Positions 59,163 through 64,000 of a stretch of 64,000 nucleotides of DNA are shown here, one piece after another (position 1 is the first letter of the stretch; every line of letters begins with the position of its first letter). This DNA comes from Colocasia esculenta. Its lineage: Eukaryota > Streptophyta > Magnoliopsida > Alismatales > Araceae. The stretch lies in assembly GCA_014218235.1 (NCBI GenBank), contig CM024753.1, positions 3,038,001 through 3,102,000 of the forward strand, in the 5' to 3' direction. The translations under genes and the position numbers were made by a program. Under the pieces are notes generated by a model. That model saw nothing but the letters and a program-made list of their open reading frames with translations. It was not told where the DNA came from and did no database searches.

Positions 59163-59998
59163 ATATAATTCCACCCTTTACTAATCCACTTGGAAAGACA
59201 GCAAGTATTACTCATATTTTTTTACATTTTTCACCTAATTAAAGGCATATTGCCCCTAAAGCGAAAGTTTTTTTTTTGATAAGTAAAGAAATTGTATTAA
59301 ATCCAAAAATATTTACAGAAACTTTGATCACACAAATAGTGATCTAAAGTAATAGACCCTTAAGAGGAGCTAGGAAAGTGCACCTCAACTTCAGAAAGGT
59401 GGAATGTTCTCACTCCACTAGCTGCACTCTAAGGTTCAAGAAGACAAGTAAATGAAGGAAAGAGAAGCGCAGAATGCATTGCATCATTACAAAGGTCACG
59501 GATCTTCTGCAAGAACGCAGGTCAGAAATAGATCGCCATCTTTTCATCTCTGAATAGAGAAGTTCCGCATGATGCGATGAGCTCTGAAGGAAAGTTATAT
59601 AATTGCAGAAAAATGTATACTTCGTTTACATGAATTGGTTATCCAAAGTCCCTCTGCAAGTAACTTCTGTCAAAGTATATTCCATAAGATATACATTTCA
59701 TCCTTTTCTACATCACCGATGAAGAGATTTTGATATATAATTTCTTGACGAAGAGCAATGAAAAGATTGTTGCAGTTGTTGAAAAAATATCGTTCCTTAA
59801 GCGCTGGCCCGAATAGTACAATTTTCTAGGATAATTTGTATGTGGTCGAAGAAACACCGTACATGCATGATTGGACTTGCGCATGCACAGACAAAAAAAA
59901 TAAAAGAAAAAGTAGAGGAAATCATCCATGCGTCTCGATCGTGAAGTGGAAACTAGACAGCGCTATGGAGTGGGAGGACATTGCCTCTTTCCTAATCA
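59163..59998. repeat. Second copy of the 51172-51660 segment
   Basis: Matches the first copy on both sides of an insertion at about 59270-59594. It also has small indels, for example about 17 extra bases near 59823. Confidence 0.8.
59270..59594 (-). mobile_element. Poly(A)-tailed retroposon, probably LINE 3' end
   Basis: The insertion is absent from the 51172-51660 copy. On the minus strand it ends AATACAATTTCTTTACTTATC followed by nine or more A, typical of a plant LINE 3' end. GAAAGTT is on both sides as a probable short target duplication. Confidence 0.65.
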
Positions 59999-60126
59999 AG
60001 ATCAAAATTTAAACGATGCATTTTGCAAAACAACTCTGGCATGAGCGCATGATGGACATTTCCAAATGAATACGTCACATCCAAGGGCTGTGTACACATC
60101 ACTAAATTCCAAACCAATATAATCAC

Positions 60127-61209
60127 TAGGGGTGTAAACGAGTCGATACGTTCGACGAGTAGTTCGAAACTCGACTCGATAAAAGCTCGGTCCGACTCGT
60201 TTATTTAATTAACGAATCAAGCTTGAACAAAAAAAAAAGCTCGATTCATAAAAGAGCCGAGTCTGAACACATATGAGCTCGGCTCGATTGTACTCATGAA
60301 CAGCTTGTTTAAGAGCTCGTTAAGAGCTCGATTAAATACTCGTTAAGAGCTTGTCTAAGTACTCGCTAACACTTCGTTTAAATATTTCTTTAAATATAAT
60401 AAGTATATATTGATATAAAACATTTATTTATTTTTATACAGTTATTATTACAATATAAAATATTTATGAGGGCTTAAATGTCATAGACTAAATCCACAGT
60501 GTATATACACAAATTATGTAAATAATGATATATACACAAATCATGTAAATAGGAGCATGAACACAAAATTTAGTGTTGCAAGGTCCCCCAACATATCAAG
60601 TATCTTCTTCCTCCCGAGACCGACCTACGTAGTAGGTGAGCCCTCCGGTGGGGCCGAAGGGTGCATTGTCGGCCACTGGCATCTCCGACGACCACTGGGG
60701 ACCATCCGTCAGTGGTAGACGGTGCTCTCGACGACCACAGTACAATCACCAACGGTGCAGAAAGGGGGCTTGGGCGGTGTGCGAAGGGGAGTTGCAGCAC
60801 CGCCCCTACCTTTTCGCACACCAACCCCATCTCTTGCAGTGTCTATCTATTAATTTCATATTGCTTGTGATAAATTATGAATATATTTCAAACATTATAT
60901 TAAAATAGTTAAATTAATCAACTTATCAAAACTATTGAGATATGAGCTTGAAATACGATAAATTTAGGTCTTATGAACGATCAGCTTTTTACTTGTAGAT
61001 TGGATTGGATTTACTTATATATACGAACTCGCAAATTCAATTAAGCTCGTTAAGATACTCGTTAAGAGCTCGAGCTCGAGAATATTTAAACGAGCCAAGT
61101 TTGAATATGCATTTTCAATACTCGAGTTCGGTTCGAACTCGATTAAAAATTAACGAACAGAATTTGAGCAGCATACTACTCGGCTCGACTCGACTCGTTT
61201 ACACCCCTA
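60127..61209. mobile_element. hAT element (1083 bp) with GC-rich insert
   Basis: Terminal inverted repeats TAGGGGTGTAAACGAGTCGA at both ends (identical over 20 bases by eye). The 8-base flanks are ATAATCAC (60119-60126) and ATAACCAC (61210-61217), differing at one position. Subterminal AGCTCG and ACTCG words are abundant on both sides. The centre (60570-60840) is GC-rich and differs sharply in base composition. No transposase is encoded. Confidence 0.9.
60570..60840. other. GC-rich cargo inside hAT element, unknown
   Basis: About 270 bases of high GC between AT-rich hAT arms. Open on the plus strand from 60661 and on the minus strand from 60830, both short. A splice-acceptor-like TCTCTTGCAG ends it at about 60840. 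It may be a captured host exon, but the protein is not recognised. Confidence 0.35.
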
Positions 61210-61217
61210 ATAACCAC

Positions 61218-64000
61218 ATCCTACAATAGCTATCCAATCTGGAACCCGGCCACTCTATATAGCTTGAGCGCATGATCATCGGTAAAAATAGTTTTCCCTC
61301 TAGAATGGTCAAACAAATTTTAGCAAATATATGATGACTATATATTACATGACATCTTAATGTATCTTAAAAGATTAATATGGCTAAATGCTAGGAAAAA
61401 TAGCCATAACAAAGGAAAAGATGGAAAAGGACTATGATTACAATGATCTACATTATTATATGATCAGTTAGAAGGTTTTATATATCTCTTTCTGTGGTTT
61501 CTCTTCAAAGCTAGGAATATAGATTTATCCATAATTTGTGCCTTTTGCATATAAATAATAATAATAATAATAATATAATAATAATAAGGCAATTAGAAAG
61601 AGAAGAACACAGTTCGGAGTGGAAAGGATGGCATTGGATCTAAATGATCAAAAAAATTAGAGGCATATATATCAAAAGCAAATTAAGTACAGATCGTATA
61701 TCCCCACTGTCTCTTTAAAGGATGCATGGCATTAGATTCGAAGTTTCAAAATATTAAAGTTCAGGTTGTATATTTCATATGTCTCCACTATATCTTTAGC
61801 GAGTCTTGCAACCATCTGCACTGGAGATTGCCAAACAAATGTTAGAAGATCATCTCCATTCGGGGCAGCACGTACCTGATCTTCTTCTCTGATGCCTTCT
61901 CAAAGGTACCGTACACAGACAGAGTCCAGCTTCTGAAAAGCCGATTTTGTCCAGATGACAAAACGGCGAGGTATAATATTATAGGGAAAAAATAAGAGAC
62001 TTAACAATATCATCACAAAATAATAGACCTAAGAGGTATATATATAATAGCAACTTCACGTGGTTCTTCCTTATATGAAAAATAAATATACCTCCTGTGG
62101 AAATAGATTTTGTGGATCCATCACAAATTTATTTTAAAATTTAAATGTTCTTTTATCATGTTCTCATGTGTATAGATGCGTATTGTGAATTCAAGTCCCG
62201 TCGGATGTTACTTGAGCGACAGTGACGAGAGATGAGCCTGCAATCGCATAGCACAGGCGTGCCAGTCACCGAAGTGACAACATGTCTGCCTCCGAGAGTC
62301 GGAGGATTTTGGGTCTATTCGCGCGCCGTCTGACTTCGTCAAACGAAAGTGGAGATCGGGTCGGGATCAAGATCCCGTCGTTGTCTAAGCGCAACGACGT
62401 TAATTACATCCCTCTAAGAGAAAAGACCGTTCATTAATAGCCAGAATAAAGAGTCTCGTGGCCTTTTAACAGAAACATCCGATAAAAGATGTGCGCGAAA
62501 ATGCAGATATAGCTGCGCCAAACGTGAGACGACTAGAATAAAACACTCGACGTATTCTTTTTATTTCAAGATCGTTTAAAGAATTGAGTTGGTTTCAACA
62601 TTATTTGATTTGATTTGCTTCTTTTGGTCTTTTATTTTTTTATACTTGATATTTTATTGGGGCTATTTTTTTATCTGTTGGTCTCTTGATTTGATTTAAA
62701 TTTGGTTGTTTGATTTAATCTTTTGATGGTTAGCTTAATGTGGGGTTTTATTTTTATCTAAGATCTCTTTTCAGTTGAATTTATTTTCTTTAGATTTATT
62801 CAAATATGAAATTCTTATATGAACTTTGTTCGGGGCTATAAGGTTTAACCAGAGTTATTTAATTTGTTTTCTTTTTTTGTTTTGTTTTTTTTTGTTTTAG
62901 ATTATTTTGTTTGATCTTTAGACTTTAGGTTCATTTTGGAAATTTTCTTTTGTTGTGTTTTCATTTTATGCTATTGGATTTGGTTGCAGATTATTACGCT
63001 ATGATTTCTTTGAATTTAATTGTAGCATTTAAGTTTATTTAGATGGTTCTAATTAATTATTATTTTTTATTAAATGCTCTTCGCCCTATTGCTTTGGCCC
63101 CCTTTTTTTAATCAACTTATTAAATGGGAGGGAACGAATGGGAGTGCAAGTGTGTGTGCTTGTGTGCATGAACGGGGGCACTGTGGCTGAATAGCAGGGT
63201 TTGTAAATGGGAAAATTTAATTAAAATGGGTTGGTATGTGTACAGGTTTAGGGTGAGGGATTTATCTATTATTTTTTGTGCATGGTGGATGGACGAGTAG
63301 TGAATGGAGAGGTATGGAGTGCGGATGTGTATTGTGTTATTGGGGTTGAAACGGTAACAATATATATATATATATATATATATATTTATTGGGGTTGAAA
63401 CGGCAAGGGTATGTGTACTGCTGCTGAACGGCGGCCTTAAATGTGCAGAGGGCTGAACAATGGGTCTTTTTAGACAGGATATAACAGTGAGAAAGGCCAT
63501 CATCGCAGCCCAAAATTTATTTCATTATTATTTATTTATTATACTTTTTTTTTCTTTTAATATTTTATGTGTTTTCACTTCTATTATTACTTATTTTCTT
63601 GTCGGTTTAATCGCTCTGCTCATTTGCTGTCTTTTCTTTATTTATTACCTTTGTTGTTTGGCCTTCATTGATTTTCTCATTTCTTATTATTATTTTACTA
63701 TTTGTTTTATTTATTTATTTATTTTGTTTGTTCTCGCGTTTGATTCGTCGACCGAGGGACGTGCGCCACACCGACGCATATTCGTCTCATTCGTACACAT
63801 ATAGATAAATGTAATACAAGTCGATAAAATAACGGCCGATGGAATAAATGTTAAATTGACAGAAATCCGGTCGTATGATATCATCCGATTTGATGGTAAC
63901 CATCTCTGCCCACCATATGTCGGGATGGTACCCGAGTACGCTCACCTATGAATCCGAGGTGGCGCCCACAATGCAATATTCGCCGAACAATGACGACGCA
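61218..64000. other. No recognised gene; T-rich right end
   Basis: An ATA/AAT trinucleotide run lies at 61553-61588. Around 61860-61950 the minus strand reads SWTLSVYGTFEKASEKKI before a GTACGTG donor-like site; this could be one exon of an unrecognised gene. From 62580 to 63720 the plus strand is extremely T-rich with GATTTGATTT repeats, and an AT run is at 63361-63384 between two copies of TTGGGGTTGAAACGG. The last 250 bases become GC-balanced and may belong to a feature beyond the window. Confidence 0.35.

Noticed and set aside
1..64000. tRNA or rRNA genes
   Set aside because: The only tRNA-like signals are the A/B-box heads of the two SINEs. No cloverleaf-capable tRNA or rRNA sequence was seen by eye.

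Overview
The window is plant nuclear DNA. The evidence is spliced genes with GT-AG introns, a clathrin-adaptor gene of plant type, GDSL esterase/lipase genes, and plant families of Ty3/gypsy, Ty1/copia, LINE, SINE, hAT, MULE, CACTA and Helitron elements. The GC-rich, C/G-ending codons of the lipase exons in an AT-rich surrounding suggest a monocot. I do not assign a species.

Layout. 1-7.9 kb: eleven exons of an AP-2 complex mu subunit gene (minus strand), open to the natural stop but lacking the exons for about the first 87 residues; one intron carries a 419-bp Helitron. 7.93-8.61 kb: a Ty3/gypsy-type LTR with its primer-binding site, which joins the AP2M intron to a broken lipase exon. 8.6-13.1 kb: GELP1, the first of three tandem GDSL lipase copies, broken in several ways and filled with a SINE, a LINE, a MULE and a 2.3-kb cargo-like insertion that itself holds a hAT element. 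13.3-20.3 kb: MULE, SINE, hAT and a probable LTR with a regular 18-bp repeat. 20.3-30.8 kb: a decayed Ty3/gypsy chromovirus whose integrase-LTR end is repeated in inverted orientation at its other end, giving arms of about 2.7 kb around a 4.2-kb loop. 31.5-34.5 kb: GELP2, intact (five exons, 398 residues). 36.1-43.3 kb: a LINE remnant split by a nearly complete Copia element with an open 1358-codon polyprotein. 47.4-49.9 kb: GELP3, complete except for a one-base frameshift. 51.7-57.1 kb: a CACTA element followed 7 bp later by a 3.35-kb Helitron carrying a gene fragment. 57.7-60 kb: sequence duplicated from two other places in the window. 60.1-61.2 kb: a hAT element with a GC-rich insert. 61.2-64 kb: no recognised gene.

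How it fits together. The three lipase copies are a tandem array on the minus strand, and their shared flanks act as empty-site references, so most insertions can be bounded to the base with their target-site duplications. Only GELP2 looks functional. GELP1 and the 5' end of AP2M seem to have been lost together in one deletion beginning inside an LTR retrotransposon. The most unusual structure is the palindromic chromovirus. All similarity and family statements come from reading the sequence and from memory of the families; no database search was run.
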